NCBI GenBank assembly: GCA_026395405.1
Contig: JAPLYU010000001.1
Coordinates: forward strand, 378,696-442,695
Length of the DNA: 64,000 nucleotides
Reading direction: 5' to 3'
From: Candidatus Saccharimonadota bacterium
Lineage (GTDB): Bacteria; Patescibacteriota; Saccharimonadia; Saccharimonadales; Saccharimonadaceae
Part shown: one piece after another, positions 45,208 to 53,564 of the stretch
Layout of the letters: every line of letters begins with the position of its first letter
Position numbering within the stretch: the stretch's first letter is position 1
Made by a program: the position numbers and the translations under genes
Notes under the pieces: generated by a model
Told to the model about the DNA's origin: nothing
What the model saw: the letters and a program-made list of their open reading frames with translations, nothing else
Databases searched by the model: none

Positions 45208-46848
45208 TTACTCAGAAGGCGAGAATTGTGCGAATTCAGCAGAACTATAGTCCGGATTAAGCGCTGCAATCATCGTTTTCAGTTCGGATTTTTGCTTTAC
45301 TCCAGGGTTTAGTATCCCGAATGGGTCAAAAGCTTCCTTAATTTGCGTATAAACATCCAATTCGTCGTCGTCAAGTAGGGCATAGGCAGCATTGGCTCGT
45401 AATCGTCCTTCACCGGAATCAGCCGCCATACTACCGCCGTATTTTGCGACCAATTCAATATAGTCGGATATTAATTTGAAAGTTTTCTGTTTATCGCTGA
45501 CAATATGTAAATCCATCGTTGGCCGAGTGTAGATAACCCCGTCAAGCCATTGAATATGCAACGGTAAATCAATATGGTGTTTTGAGGCCAATTCCTTTGC
45601 GGCCAAGATAAACTCTTCGCGCCGAGCGGCCGGAATTGATACGCCGTCAATGATAGAAGGCATGGATTCGCCCTTCGTATTAGATTCTAAAATTACTGAT
45701 CCTACTTCACGAACTGCATATAGTTCTTCTTTTGAATAATCCGAACTGGTGTAGATTGTGGTTTCAAATTTCGACAATCTTTTTAAGGCTTGCTTTTCCT
45801 TTTTGCGACGCAAGTGGTCGTTTGAATCGTTAAAATCTACAAACATGACTGCACCGACGCTTTTTTCGGCATATTCATCTGAAAATATATATTTTTTACC
45901 GCATTTATGGGCAATATCAAACATTTCACCGTCAATAAGTTCTAAAACGGTTGGTTGGAGAGCCGCCAATGCATCAGCACAATCCCTGGCTACCTCTGAG
46001 TTGTCAAACGTTGCTGTAATAATAGTTTCTGCGTCTGTGTAAAAATCCGTACGCATAACTATTTCAGAAATCAAAGCAAGTGTACCTTGACTGCCAATTA
46101 TCAGCGGCGACAAGTCAAATGAACCGTCGCGGGCTTTGACCATAGAAATACCAGGGTAACCCGTGTTATCGGGTTCATTATTTGCGATTTTATCGTAAAT
46201 TACTTGTTGATTATCTTCGATAATGCCGTCAATCTTGCGGTAAATTTCACCTTCGAAAGTTTGCAGACCTTTTTTCTTGTTTAAATCATGCTTGCTGATA
46301 CGAGTGGTTTCAATCAAATCACCGTTAGCCAAGACAACTTCTAGGCGCTTTACCCATTCCCCAGTTTGACCGAAACGGCCTGATTGCATTCCACCGGCAT
46401 TATTAGCGACTGCTCCGCCAATAGAGCTGTAGGCTGAGGTTTTAGGGTAAGCCGGAATGATAAAACCGTGTGATTTTAGGGTATCGTTTAATGCTTTGAA
46501 ATTTACACCAGGCTGAACATGAACGAACTGGTCTTTGTTTTTAAAGCTAATAAAAATAGTTTTATTCAAATGCGCGTAGGTATTTACGATAATTCCTTTG
46601 CCGATAGCTGCACCGGTTCTGTTTGAACCGCCCCCACGGATAGTGATTGGTAAAACATGTCCTTTTTCTGCCAACTGCCAAGCAAATCTGGCTACTTTTC
46701 GCATATCATTTGTAACGCGGGGATGAACTACATAATCGGGAGTGATGTTAAGGATACTTCCATCAACCGAAAATTTCTGTCTGGTTAATTCGTCGCTGCT
46801 GACTTCTCCCAGTAAGTGTTCATTCAAATATTGCGCAATTTTATTCAT
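45208..46848 (-). CDS. FAD-linked oxidase (GlcD/D-lactate dehydrogenase family)
   Basis: 546 residues. FAD_binding_4 (PCMH) domain in the first 240: ITIRGGGSNRTGAAIGKGIIV, VQPGVNFKALND, SSIGGAVANNAGGMQSGRFGQT, then LSPLIIGSQGTLALISEIVM. The second half is the FAD-oxidase C-terminal domain. It ends GGSMAADSGEGRLRANAAY and DPFGILNPGVKQ. Probably oxidises a 2-hydroxy acid such as D-lactate; no Fe-S partner subunit is nearby. Flanked on both sides by tRNA-Leu genes. Confidence 0.85.
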   Translation of the reverse strand: MNKIAQYLNEHLLGEVSSDELTRQKFSVDGSILNITPDYVVHPRVTNDMRKVARFAWQLAEKGHVLPITIRGGGSNRTGAAIGKGIIVNTYAHLNKTIFISFKNKDQFVHVQPGVNFKALNDTLKSHGFIIPAYPKTSAYSSIGGAVANNAGGMQSGRFGQTGEWVKRLEVVLANGDLIETTRISKHDLNKKKGLQTFEGEIYRKIDGIIEDNQQVIYDKIANNEPDNTGYPGISMVKARDGSFDLSPLIIGSQGTLALISEIVMRTDFYTDAETIITATFDNSEVARDCADALAALQPTVLELIDGEMFDIAHKCGKKYIFSDEYAEKSVGAVMFVDFNDSNDHLRRKKEKQALKRLSKFETTIYTSSDYSKEELYAVREVGSVILESNTKGESMPSIIDGVSIPAARREEFILAAKELASKHHIDLPLHIQWLDGVIYTRPTMDLHIVSDKQKTFKLISDYIELVAKYGGSMAADSGEGRLRANAAYALLDDDELDVYTQIKEAFDPFGILNPGVKQKSELKTMIAALNPDYSSAEFAQFSPSE

Positions 46849-46944
46849 GCCTATTTATTCCCCTCAGTCATTACTGTATTAATGATAGCACAAGCGCCAT
46901 TTGGATTAAATAATATTAGACTTTATCTGTTATACATATTTTGC

Positions 46945-46950
46945 TACAAT
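46945..46950 (+). promoter_or_regulatory. Extended -10 box ahead of tRNA-Leu(TAG)
   Basis: TGCTACAAT (hexamer 46945-46950). Transcription would start at about 46957, exactly at a duplicated tRNA 5' fragment. Confidence 0.5.
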
Positions 46951-46956
46951 GAAGAC

Positions 46957-46972
46957 TAAGCGCGAGTGGTGG
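46957..46972 (+). repeat. Duplicated 5' end of tRNA-Leu
   Basis: 16 bp (TAAGCGCGAGTGGTGG) identical to 47045-47060, the start of the intact tRNA-Leu 88 bp downstream. It continues for only a few unrelated bases, so it is a fragment and not a gene. Confidence 0.8.
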
Positions 46973-47047
46973 CCTATATATTATTGTAGACACACGCGTG
47001 TCAGGGTAAGTTACTGCAGAACAAACATTTTGCATTTTCCCAAGTAA

Positions 47048-47132
47048 GCGCGAGTGGTGGAATTGGTAGACACGCTAGCCTTAGGAGCTAGTGCCTTCGG
47101 GCGTGGAGGTTCAAGTCCTCTCTCGCGTACCA
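47048..47132 (+). tRNA. tRNA-Leu (anticodon TAG)
   Basis: 85 nt including encoded CCA. Acceptor GCGCGAG/CTCGCGT, anticodon stem-loop CTAGC-CTTAGGA-GCTAG giving TAG, long variable arm with TTCG loop, T arm GAGGTTCAAGTCCTC. Closely similar in acceptor stem to tRNA-Leu(CAG) at 45.0 kb on the other strand. Confidence 0.96.
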
Positions 47133-47178
47133 ACTAAAATACGACGGTTGAAAAACTGTCGTATTTTAGTTGGTTTTC
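47133..47178 (+). terminator. Terminator after tRNA-Leu(TAG)
   Basis: 17-bp inverted repeat at 47133-47149 and 47154-47170 with one G-U pair and loop GAAA, followed by a T-rich tail. It could also stop the convergent Crp gene. Confidence 0.75.
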
Positions 47179-47211
47179 GTCGATAAAGACTTGAACCGAG
47201 CCCACCACACG

Positions 47212-47928
47212 CTATCGTCCATTAGGTAACATAGTCATTGATGAGTCTGACTCATAATCATCGTCGATAATACAATTTAGCTTGTCGATATCAACAATAT
47301 AATATTTTTGGTCAATTGAAATGATTTTCGATCGTTTTAATTTATTCAACTCTAGGTTGGTAGTTTCCCTTGTAAGCCCAGTAAAGTCAGCCATTTCTTG
47401 TTGGGTAAGGGGAACTTGTATCATTACACTACTCTGACCAATGCTTGTCCCATATTGGTAACACAAATAACGGATAGTGTATAAAATCTTTAAACTGGCG
47501 TGAGGTTTTTCCAATGCATCAAGCTTTAGTTTTGCCCCCATCAAAGATACGACAATGCGGTTTAATAACTTTCTTGCAAAATCTAAATTAAATGCGATTT
47601 GCGACTGGAAATCTTCCTTGCTGATAACGTATAGTTCGCAATCGGTTAGAGCCGTGTAGTCAAATAAAGTTTTAGTGGCTTTTGAAAATGCCCAGCTTTT
47701 TGGAATAATATCACCGATTATTTCAAACGCAATCGATTGCTGATTACCATCGCTGGTTAGATTGGATTCCTCGACCACACCTGATTTTATGCTATATAAA
47801 TGCTTTGGAACTTCACCCTGAAGAAAGATTGTTTCGCCCTTAGAAAATTTCACCGTAGGATTATGCCGGTAAAATGACCGGCGATCGTCAGTTGGGCTGT
47901 TGCGCTGAATCGATCCATTAACGTACAT
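47212..47928 (-). CDS. Crp/Fnr-family transcriptional regulator
   Basis: 238 residues. Cyclic-nucleotide-binding-like beta barrel at about 25-140 (FSKGETIFLQGEVPKHLYSIKSGVVE), dimerisation helix at about 110-150, and HTH_Crp (PLTQQEMADFTGLTRETTNLELNKL) at about 180-206. There are no clustered cysteines for an FNR iron-sulfur cluster and no clear cAMP-binding RS pair, so the effector is unknown. Divergent from a GreA-like gene across an inverted repeat that may be its operator. Confidence 0.87.
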   Translation of the reverse strand: MYVNGSIQRNSPTDDRRSFYRHNPTVKFSKGETIFLQGEVPKHLYSIKSGVVEESNLTSDGNQQSIAFEIIGDIIPKSWAFSKATKTLFDYTALTDCELYVISKEDFQSQIAFNLDFARKLLNRIVVSLMGAKLKLDALEKPHASLKILYTIRYLCYQYGTSIGQSSVMIQVPLTQQEMADFTGLTRETTNLELNKLKRSKIISIDQKYYIVDIDKLNCIIDDDYESDSSMTMLPNGR

Positions 47929-47956
47929 AACCTATGCCCTGATTCTTTCATTTGTT

Positions 47957-47997
47957 CATATATGGTGTATCTACTGTCAATTATAACACCATATATG
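47957..47997. repeat. 12-bp perfect inverted repeat between the Crp and Gre genes
   Basis: CATATATGGTGT (47957-47968) and ACACCATATATG (47986-47997) separated by 17 bp. Each arm contains the self-palindrome CATATATG. The spacer holds TTGACA and TATAAT-like elements on the minus strand, so a factor bound here would cover the divergent promoters. Confidence 0.7.
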
Positions 47998-48077
47998 TGA
48001 ATAATCTAACAGAAATAGGTAAATTATTATTATATTCTGGTGGAGCAACTAAAATTCATTGGATGGGGGTACAAGAG

Positions 48078-48566
48078 ATGAATTATGAAAATTCAAAATT
48101 TTTTCCTAAAAATAAACACTTTCATCTAACAAAAAAGGGCCTAGACGGGTTAAGGGCTCAGCTTGATAACCTCAGGAAAGAACAAATTAAAATGAGTAGA
48201 CGTTTGATTAATATGGACGTAAAAGAAAAAGAAGAATATATAATGTCTACTGATGCTACTAGCCATCTTGATAATATTGAGCTAAAAGTATCGGAAATCT
48301 CAGATATTTTGCAACGTGCCGATATTATTACGAATAGCAAGTCACATTCGAGTGTCGAACTTGGTTCAACCGTTTTTCTTGAATCTGACTTCGAAAAGGT
48401 AAGGTATACTCTAGTAAATTCAGTTGAAGCTGACCCTTCAGCAAACAAAATTTCGGAAGAAAGCCCACTCGGGAGAGCATTAATAGGCAAAACTATACAT
48501 TCAATTATCAGTGTCGTTACACCCAGGGGTAAGAAATATTCGTATAGGGTCTTAGCTGTGAAATAA
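48078..48566 (+). CDS. GreA/GreB-family transcription factor
   Basis: 162 residues from ATG 48078. N-terminal coiled coil (HLTKKGLDGLRAQLDNLRKEQ to about 80) that would enter the polymerase secondary channel, and a C-terminal FKBP-like domain: VELGSTVFL, EESPLGRALIGKTIHS, TPRGKKYSYRVLAV. The coiled-coil tip lacks an obvious pair of acidic residues in the usual setting, so cleavage activity is uncertain. ATG 48063 is an alternative; the frame back to TTG 47952 runs through the palindrome and is unlikely to be translated. Confidence 0.8.
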   Translation: MNYENSKFFPKNKHFHLTKKGLDGLRAQLDNLRKEQIKMSRRLINMDVKEKEEYIMSTDATSHLDNIELKVSEISDILQRADIITNSKSHSSVELGSTVFLESDFEKVRYTLVNSVEADPSANKISEESPLGRALIGKTIHSIISVVTPRGKKYSYRVLAVK

Positions 48567-48596
48567 ACTGACCAAAGCAAATCTAATTAAACAGGC

Positions 48597-48602
48597 TACA
48601 AT
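48597..48602 (+). promoter_or_regulatory. -10 box of the TrmH-like gene (leaderless)
   Basis: GGCTACAAT (hexamer 48597-48602) ends 6 nt before ATG 48609. Confidence 0.5.
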
Positions 48603-48608
48603 AGATTT

Positions 48609-49217
48609 ATGGATAAACAAATTATTGGAGTCGGCCCTCATCCCGAGCCATGGCCTACAGATTCAAAATATGATCCGGAACTTCTGGAAAACGGCGATAA
48701 ATACAATGTGATAGATAAATATAGATATTGGAAAATGTCTGCGGTAAAGGCTGATTTGGATAAATCCCGCAATAAACTCCACATAGCAATAGAAAACTGG
48801 CAGCATGACTTTAATATCGGAACAATTGTTCGGTCTGCGAATGCGTTTAACATCGAAGCTGTGCATATTATTGGCAAAAAGCACTGGAATCGTCGCGGAG
48901 CTATGGTGACTGACAGATATATGAACATTGTAAATCACGAATCTGTTGATGATTTCGTAAAATGTATGGTTGCGGAGGAGCGACAAATTATTGCTGTAGA
49001 TATTATCCCCGGAGCCGTTGCTATTTCACAGACAAAACTTCCCGAAAGATCAGTTTTGGTTTTTGGAGGCGAAGGTCCCGGATTAAGTGACGAAATCCTA
49101 AAACAGGCCGAAAGAGTGGTCATGATTGAACAGTTTGGGTCAACCCGCTCGGTAAATGTCGGAGTGGCCGCCGGCATTGCAATGTACATTTGGGTACAAC
49201 AGCACGTATTAAAATAA
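48609..49217 (+). CDS. SpoU/TrmH-family tRNA/rRNA methyltransferase
   Basis: 202 residues. An N-terminal extension of about 55 residues precedes the SPOUT domain: WQHDFNIGTIVRSANAFN (motif 1), VLVFGGEGPGLSDEIL (motif 2), IEQFGSTRSVNVGVAAGIAM (motif 3). Second SpoU enzyme of the window and different from that at 21.9 kb. 2'-O-methylation of tRNA or rRNA is expected, site unknown. Confidence 0.88.
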   Translation: MDKQIIGVGPHPEPWPTDSKYDPELLENGDKYNVIDKYRYWKMSAVKADLDKSRNKLHIAIENWQHDFNIGTIVRSANAFNIEAVHIIGKKHWNRRGAMVTDRYMNIVNHESVDDFVKCMVAEERQIIAVDIIPGAVAISQTKLPERSVLVFGGEGPGLSDEILKQAERVVMIEQFGSTRSVNVGVAAGIAMYIWVQQHVLK

Positions 49218-49263
49218 CCTGACATACTTGTAATAAACAGATAAAAATGCAAAAATTATAGTA

Positions 49264-50574
49264 ATGAGTACACTATCATCACTGCCTTATAAAGGCACAC
49301 GCGATTTTTATCCTGAAGACAAAAGAATTCAGAATTATATCTTTTCGATATGGCGAAAAGTTTCTGAATCATATGGCTATGAGGAATATGGTGCTCCAAT
49401 TTTAGAGCCGCTTGAAATATATGCCGCCAAAAGCGGCCAAGAACTGGCGAATGACCAAACCTATTCATTTGTTGACAGGGGTGGACGAATAGTGGCAATC
49501 AGGCCGGAAATGACGCCATCAATTTGTCGAATGGTTGCTTTGCGTCGCCAAGAACTGGCATATCCTGCCAGACTATATTCGATTGCCAACTTTATGCGTT
49601 ACGAACGTCCCCAGAGAGGTCGCGAACGTGAATTTTGGCAATTAAATGTCGATATTTTTGGTGATGACGGCGTGACTGCCGAGGCCGAAATTATTTCTAT
49701 GTCGGACGATATTATGAAGGCAACCGGAGCAAAACCCGAAGATTACGTAATCAAAATAAATAACCGAAAACTTATTAATTTTATGATGGCGCAGTATTTA
49801 GGGTTGGATGCAGTACAGGCACAATTTATGATTAAACTGTTGGACCGCAAAGATAAAATTAGTGGCCAAGACTTCACAGACCAGGCAACTGAAGTTTTCG
49901 GTGAGCTTGCAGATGTCGGATTACCAAAGGTAGAGGCGCTGTTAAATGCCACAAGTATGGCAGATTTGCCAGCTGAAATCCGTGATAGCGCTGCTGTGGC
50001 CGAAGTTCAGGAGTTATTCACACTATTAGAGCGAGCTGACGTAAAAAGTTTAGTATTTGATATAACCTTGATGCGCGGATTTGATTATTACACGGGTATG
50101 GTTTTCGAAGTTTTTGATACAAATCCTGAAAACAATCGTGCATTATTCGGTGGCGGCCGTTATGACGGTTTGGTCGGGCTATTCGGCGCAGAGCCAATCT
50201 CTGCCGTAGGTGTTGCACCTGGGGGTACAACATTCTTGAATTTTTTGCAGTCACATAATCTAATGCCTAACATAAACTCTTCAACCGACGTGTACCTATC
50301 TGTTTTAGGCGATACAACACGTGAAGCCACAAAATTGGCTAACGAATTTCGCACTAATGGCATCAATGTTGAATTGGATATTTCAGGACGAAAATTAGAT
50401 CGTCAGATAAAAAATGTCATAAAGAAAAACATCCCATTCATACTGTTTCTTGGCGAAGATGAGGTTAAAAGTGGTGTGTACACATTGAAAAATATTGCCA
50501 AGTCCGAAGAATATAAATTAAAATTTGACGAAATTGTTGAATTATTTGCCGTCAGGCGTAAAGGAGAAAAATGA
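49264..50574 (+). CDS. hisS: Histidyl-tRNA synthetase
   Basis: Class II synthetase, 436 residues. Motif 1 region after GTRDFYPED, motif 2 MRYERPQRGREREFWQLNVDIFG (about 108-130), histidine-binding TLMRGFDYYTGMVFEVF, motif 3 around FGGGRYDGL and VGVAPGGTTF, and a C-terminal anticodon-binding domain. The stop overlaps the tig ATG by 4 nt. Confidence 0.95.
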   Translation: MSTLSSLPYKGTRDFYPEDKRIQNYIFSIWRKVSESYGYEEYGAPILEPLEIYAAKSGQELANDQTYSFVDRGGRIVAIRPEMTPSICRMVALRRQELAYPARLYSIANFMRYERPQRGREREFWQLNVDIFGDDGVTAEAEIISMSDDIMKATGAKPEDYVIKINNRKLINFMMAQYLGLDAVQAQFMIKLLDRKDKISGQDFTDQATEVFGELADVGLPKVEALLNATSMADLPAEIRDSAAVAEVQELFTLLERADVKSLVFDITLMRGFDYYTGMVFEVFDTNPENNRALFGGGRYDGLVGLFGAEPISAVGVAPGGTTFLNFLQSHNLMPNINSSTDVYLSVLGDTTREATKLANEFRTNGINVELDISGRKLDRQIKNVIKKNIPFILFLGEDEVKSGVYTLKNIAKSEEYKLKFDEIVELFAVRRKGEK

Positions 50575-51860
50575 AATCAACTGTAAAATACCTATCTGAT
50601 ACAAAAGTCGAAATGACAATTATATTAAATGCCGAGGAACTTGCAATTGCAACAGAGGTTGCTACGACAAAACTATCACGTGACGTTAAGGTTGCTGGTT
50701 TTCGAAAAGGCAAAGCCCCTGCCGCCGTTGCCGCTAAAAATATCAACCCTGAAAAACTACAAGAGCAAATTTTAGATAACGCAATTAGTAAATCGGTTGC
50801 GCAGGCATTTATTGATAGTAAGTTGCAGGCACTTGACCGTCCTGCCGTCGCTATTACAAAATATGTTCCAGGCGAAATGATGGAATTTACGGCAGAAACA
50901 GAGATTTTGCCGGCTGTTAAGCTTGGTGATTACAAGAAGCTGAAGTCAACCGCCGAAAAAGTATCTGTTTCGGAGGCGGAAATCACTGAGACTATTGGCC
51001 GTATTCAACAAAGTCTAGCAGAGAGAAAAGAAGTCAAACGTGCAGCCAAAATTGGTGATGAAACCGTAATCGATTTTGTTGGTAAAAAGGATGGCGTTGC
51101 TTTTCCCGGGGGCACCGGGAACGACCATAATTTAACATTAGGTTCTAACCAATTTATTCCTGGATTTGAAGAAGGAATCGTCGGTCACAAAGCCGGAGAA
51201 ACGTTCGATTTGGAACTGAAATTCCCCGACGACTATCAATCCGCTGAATTAAAGGGTCAAAAAGTTACTTTTACGACAACCTTAAAGACCGTTAAAGAAG
51301 CCAAACTACCTGAACTCGATGATAAATTAGCCGCTAAAGCCGGTCCTTTCAAGACTATGGCAGAGCTAAAAACTGATATTAAACGAGAACTAACTTCTCA
51401 AAAAGAACGAGAAGCCGGCGAAAAACTCAAAGACAAACTCGTTACTGAATTAGTTGGTATCAGCAAAGTCCCTGTTCCCGAAATCTTAGTTGCCGATCAA
51501 GCCAAATCAATCGAACAAGATTTTGTAAATAACCTGATGTATCAGGGCGCAACCCTTGAGCAGTACCTGGAAAATAAAGGATTCGAGTCCAAAGAAAAAT
51601 GGCTGGAAACTGAAGTACATGAAGTTGCAACGAAACGCGTCCAAGCCGGACTAGTATTGGCAGAACTAAGCAAAGTTGAAAAAGTCGAGGCTTCAACCGA
51701 AGAATTAGATGCCCGAGTTGAACTGTTTAAACAGCAATACGCAAACAATACCGAAGCCCTAAAACAATTTGAACAACCAGAAGTCCGTCGCGACATCGCC
51801 AGTAGGTTGCTTACAGATAAAACGGTCGATAGACTTGTCGAACTGAATACAAAAAAATAG
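50571..51860 (+). CDS. tig: Trigger factor (ribosome-associated chaperone)
   Basis: 429 residues. Ribosome-binding N-terminal domain with VAGFRKGKAP (about 40-50, equivalent of the GFRxGKxP signature), FKBP-type PPIase domain about 150-230 (GDETVIDFVGKKDGVAFPGGTG, FIPGFEEGIVGHKAGE), and C-terminal helical chaperone domain. AAAGGAG precedes the ATG. tig is often followed by clpP; here the next chromosomal gene is clpP but 6.7 kb away, beyond an inserted element. Confidence 0.95.
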   Translation: MKSTVKYLSDTKVEMTIILNAEELAIATEVATTKLSRDVKVAGFRKGKAPAAVAAKNINPEKLQEQILDNAISKSVAQAFIDSKLQALDRPAVAITKYVPGEMMEFTAETEILPAVKLGDYKKLKSTAEKVSVSEAEITETIGRIQQSLAERKEVKRAAKIGDETVIDFVGKKDGVAFPGGTGNDHNLTLGSNQFIPGFEEGIVGHKAGETFDLELKFPDDYQSAELKGQKVTFTTTLKTVKEAKLPELDDKLAAKAGPFKTMAELKTDIKRELTSQKEREAGEKLKDKLVTELVGISKVPVPEILVADQAKSIEQDFVNNLMYQGATLEQYLENKGFESKEKWLETEVHEVATKRVQAGLVLAELSKVEKVEASTEELDARVELFKQQYANNTEALKQFEQPEVRRDIASRLLTDKTVDRLVELNTKK

Positions 51861-51862
51861 TT

Positions 51863-53338
51863 TTACTTAAAGTTCGAATCCACTAGCCCCAGCCAATTTG
51901 AAGTTTTATTGCAAGAAGCCATCGAATCGAATGGCTTTTTGTATTCCCACCTCAGTTGACCGTTATGGAGTTCGAGGTTCTGAAGTACAAGATTTATTAG
52001 CTCACGTTTTTGCTCTAGTTTAGAACTTTCGAATAGTTTAGGTGCATCTCTACTTATACGCATAATATTTTCAACAGTTACATAGAAATCATCAGAGGCT
52101 TTGTCTAGTGAATCGATTTTATTTTGTACGTTTTCTTTTTGCGATTTAAGTTCTTGGTTCTTCTTTTTGTAATAATCTTTGTCGATATCACCATCTAAGT
52201 ACGACTCATATAGTTTCTCAGTTCGTTTATCTGCCTTGTTTAACTCAGCCTGAAGAGAAGTTAGGTTTTGCTCGCGATATTTCATTTTGTCGCCATGTGA
52301 AGCTTTTAATAAGCCCATGACTTGTTCGTATTGTTCTTGCGTTGGTTGGATATTTGCAAAGGCTTGCATTAGCTGTTTAGTTAGATCTTCCTCTCGTATA
52401 TATAGTGCGTTATGTTTTCCGTGGTACTGCGTGCAGTGATAATAAGTATGACCTTTTGATTTTTCCGGTGTAATTGAACAACCGCATGCACCACACTTAA
52501 TAAGCCCACGATAAGGGTAAGGAAGTCCGGCGTATTTAAACTTCTTTTTATTGAAGCCATTTTTGACTTCTTGAACTTTATCAAACAACTCTTTTGATAT
52601 TAATGGTTCGTATTTATGGCGGTATTCAATTCCTTTAACAGTCATCACGCCATAGTAAAATGTGTTTTTCAGGATTCGATCAATTTGGCTCGTGGCTAGC
52701 TGTATGCGATACTCCGACATGATATATCGGCGGAGGGTATTCATGGAATACGCGCCCGAGGCATACCGATTATACATGTCGTAAACGACATGTTCGGTAG
52801 CCTTATCGGGCGCGATCCATTTCCGCCCCCCGCCCTCCGAAAAATCAGTGTTTACGTAGCCGAAAGGCGCTTTCCCGCACCACTCGCCATTAATTCGTTT
52901 TTGCTCATTACCACGCTTAACATTGTCGCTAAGCTGTGTGACGTAGCTTTTTGCAAACATTACGCCCATATCCCAACGAAGTATGTCGGCACTGTTTGAT
53001 TTATCATTTATTATCAGGTTTTCTCTGAGAAAGTGGAGTTCGACTTTTCCTTTTTTTCTTAACTCATCAAGCAGAACGGACTCACGGAAATCTCTTTGAA
53101 GCCTGTCAATCGTATCAACTATAAGTGCAACTGTTTCGTTCGATAATTTAATTCTATCTATAATTTCTGAAAATTGCTTTCGAGTCGCTTTGGTCGAAGA
53201 CTCTACTAGTTTATGGGTCTCAACATCCTCGAAGCTATGCCTCTCTACATAATCGTTCAATCGCCTAAGCTGTGAGGGGATAGAGTTATTCTCCTCCTGC
53301 TCTTTGCTTGATACACGAGCTAATGTTATTGCTTTCAT
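51863..53338 (-). CDS. Large serine recombinase (integrase)
   Basis: 491 residues. Resolvase catalytic domain at 1-150: ARVSSKEQ with Ser10 as nucleophile, VDTIDRLQRDF with the conserved Asp and Arg. Recombinase domain about 155-270 (GKAPFGYVN, IDRILKNTFYYGVM), zinc ribbon at about 290-320 (CGACGCSITPEKSKGHTYYHC), then a coiled coil (QENVQNKIDSLDKASDDF). The final residues WLGLVDSN are encoded by the attachment core itself and the stop lies outside it on the tig side. Preceded by GGGAGG; its ATG overlaps the stop of a micro-ORF. Confidence 0.93.
   Translation of the reverse strand: MKAITLARVSSKEQEENNSIPSQLRRLNDYVERHSFEDVETHKLVESSTKATRKQFSEIIDRIKLSNETVALIVDTIDRLQRDFRESVLLDELRKKGKVELHFLRENLIINDKSNSADILRWDMGVMFAKSYVTQLSDNVKRGNEQKRINGEWCGKAPFGYVNTDFSEGGGRKWIAPDKATEHVVYDMYNRYASGAYSMNTLRRYIMSEYRIQLATSQIDRILKNTFYYGVMTVKGIEYRHKYEPLISKELFDKVQEVKNGFNKKKFKYAGLPYPYRGLIKCGACGCSITPEKSKGHTYYHCTQYHGKHNALYIREEDLTKQLMQAFANIQPTQEQYEQVMGLLKASHGDKMKYREQNLTSLQAELNKADKRTEKLYESYLDGDIDKDYYKKKNQELKSQKENVQNKIDSLDKASDDFYVTVENIMRISRDAPKLFESSKLEQKRELINLVLQNLELHNGQLRWEYKKPFDSMASCNKTSNWLGLVDSNFK
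51879..51896 (+). repeat. Left attachment core (attL)
   Basis: TCCACTAGCCCCAGCCAA, identical to 57899-57916. With the preceding TTCGAA (51873-51878) it reads as the T-loop, acceptor strand, G73 and CCA of a tRNA-Gln, but the upstream half of the tRNA is absent. Confidence 0.8.
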
Positions 53339-53478
53339 AATTTCCTCCCAACTAAAAATGGACGGTTGTAGCTACCCAAATCCGACATTCCGAAGAATAC
53401 TTTTCTGGTACAACCGCCCATTGAGAGCAGAAACAAAAAATTCTCCGGTATTATGTTGGTATTGGGTAGCATATTCAT
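53335..53478 (-). CDS. 47-residue micro-ORF overlapping the recombinase start
   Basis: Begins MNMLPNTNIIPENF and ends FLVGRKL; the stop TGA overlaps the recombinase ATG (ATGA), and its ATG overlaps the stop of the 28-residue ORF (TAATG). No recognisable domain. It may be a leader peptide rather than a functional protein, since the DNA carries interleaved inverted repeats. Its translation would couple the recombinase to the upstream genes. Confidence 0.4.
   Translation of the reverse strand: MNMLPNTNIIPENFLFLLSMGGCTRKVFFGMSDLGSYNRPFLVGRKL
53357..53470. repeat. Interleaved inverted repeats upstream of the recombinase
   Basis: Pair 1: 53357-53370 with 53409-53422 (13 of 14 complementary, AATGGACGGTTGTA). 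Pair 2: 53371-53379 with 53462-53470 (GCTACCCAA/TTGGGTAGC, perfect). The order 1-2-1'-2' means the RNA can form a pseudoknot or two mutually exclusive hairpins. Confidence 0.6.
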
Positions 53479-53564
53479 TATACATCCACTCCAGTAGTTT
53501 TTTCAATTTGAGCAAGCAACTCTAAATATTTTTCAAACTCTTTAAGTTCTTGCTCGGATAACAT
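53478..53564 (-). CDS. 28-residue micro-ORF between rep and recombinase
   Basis: Starts MLSEQELKEFEKYLELL, an acidic amphipathic helix, ending TTGVDV. GGGAGG lies 9-10 nt upstream inside the rep end and the ATG overlaps the rep stop (TAATG). The strong ribosome-binding site and overlaps argue it is translated. Function unknown; a small regulator or excision helper is possible but unsupported. Confidence 0.55.
   Translation of the reverse strand: MLSEQELKEFEKYLELLAQIEKTTGVDV

Noticed and set aside
47952-48077. N-terminal extension of the GreA-like gene from TTG 47952
   Set aside because: It would translate through the inverted repeat and promoter elements, and the extra residues do not resemble the family N-terminus.
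51860-51896. A tRNA-Gln gene at the left end of the element
   Set aside because: Only the 3' quarter is present; the sequence before TTCGAAT cannot form the T-stem and the tig stop codon is only 12 bp away, so no D or anticodon arm exists.
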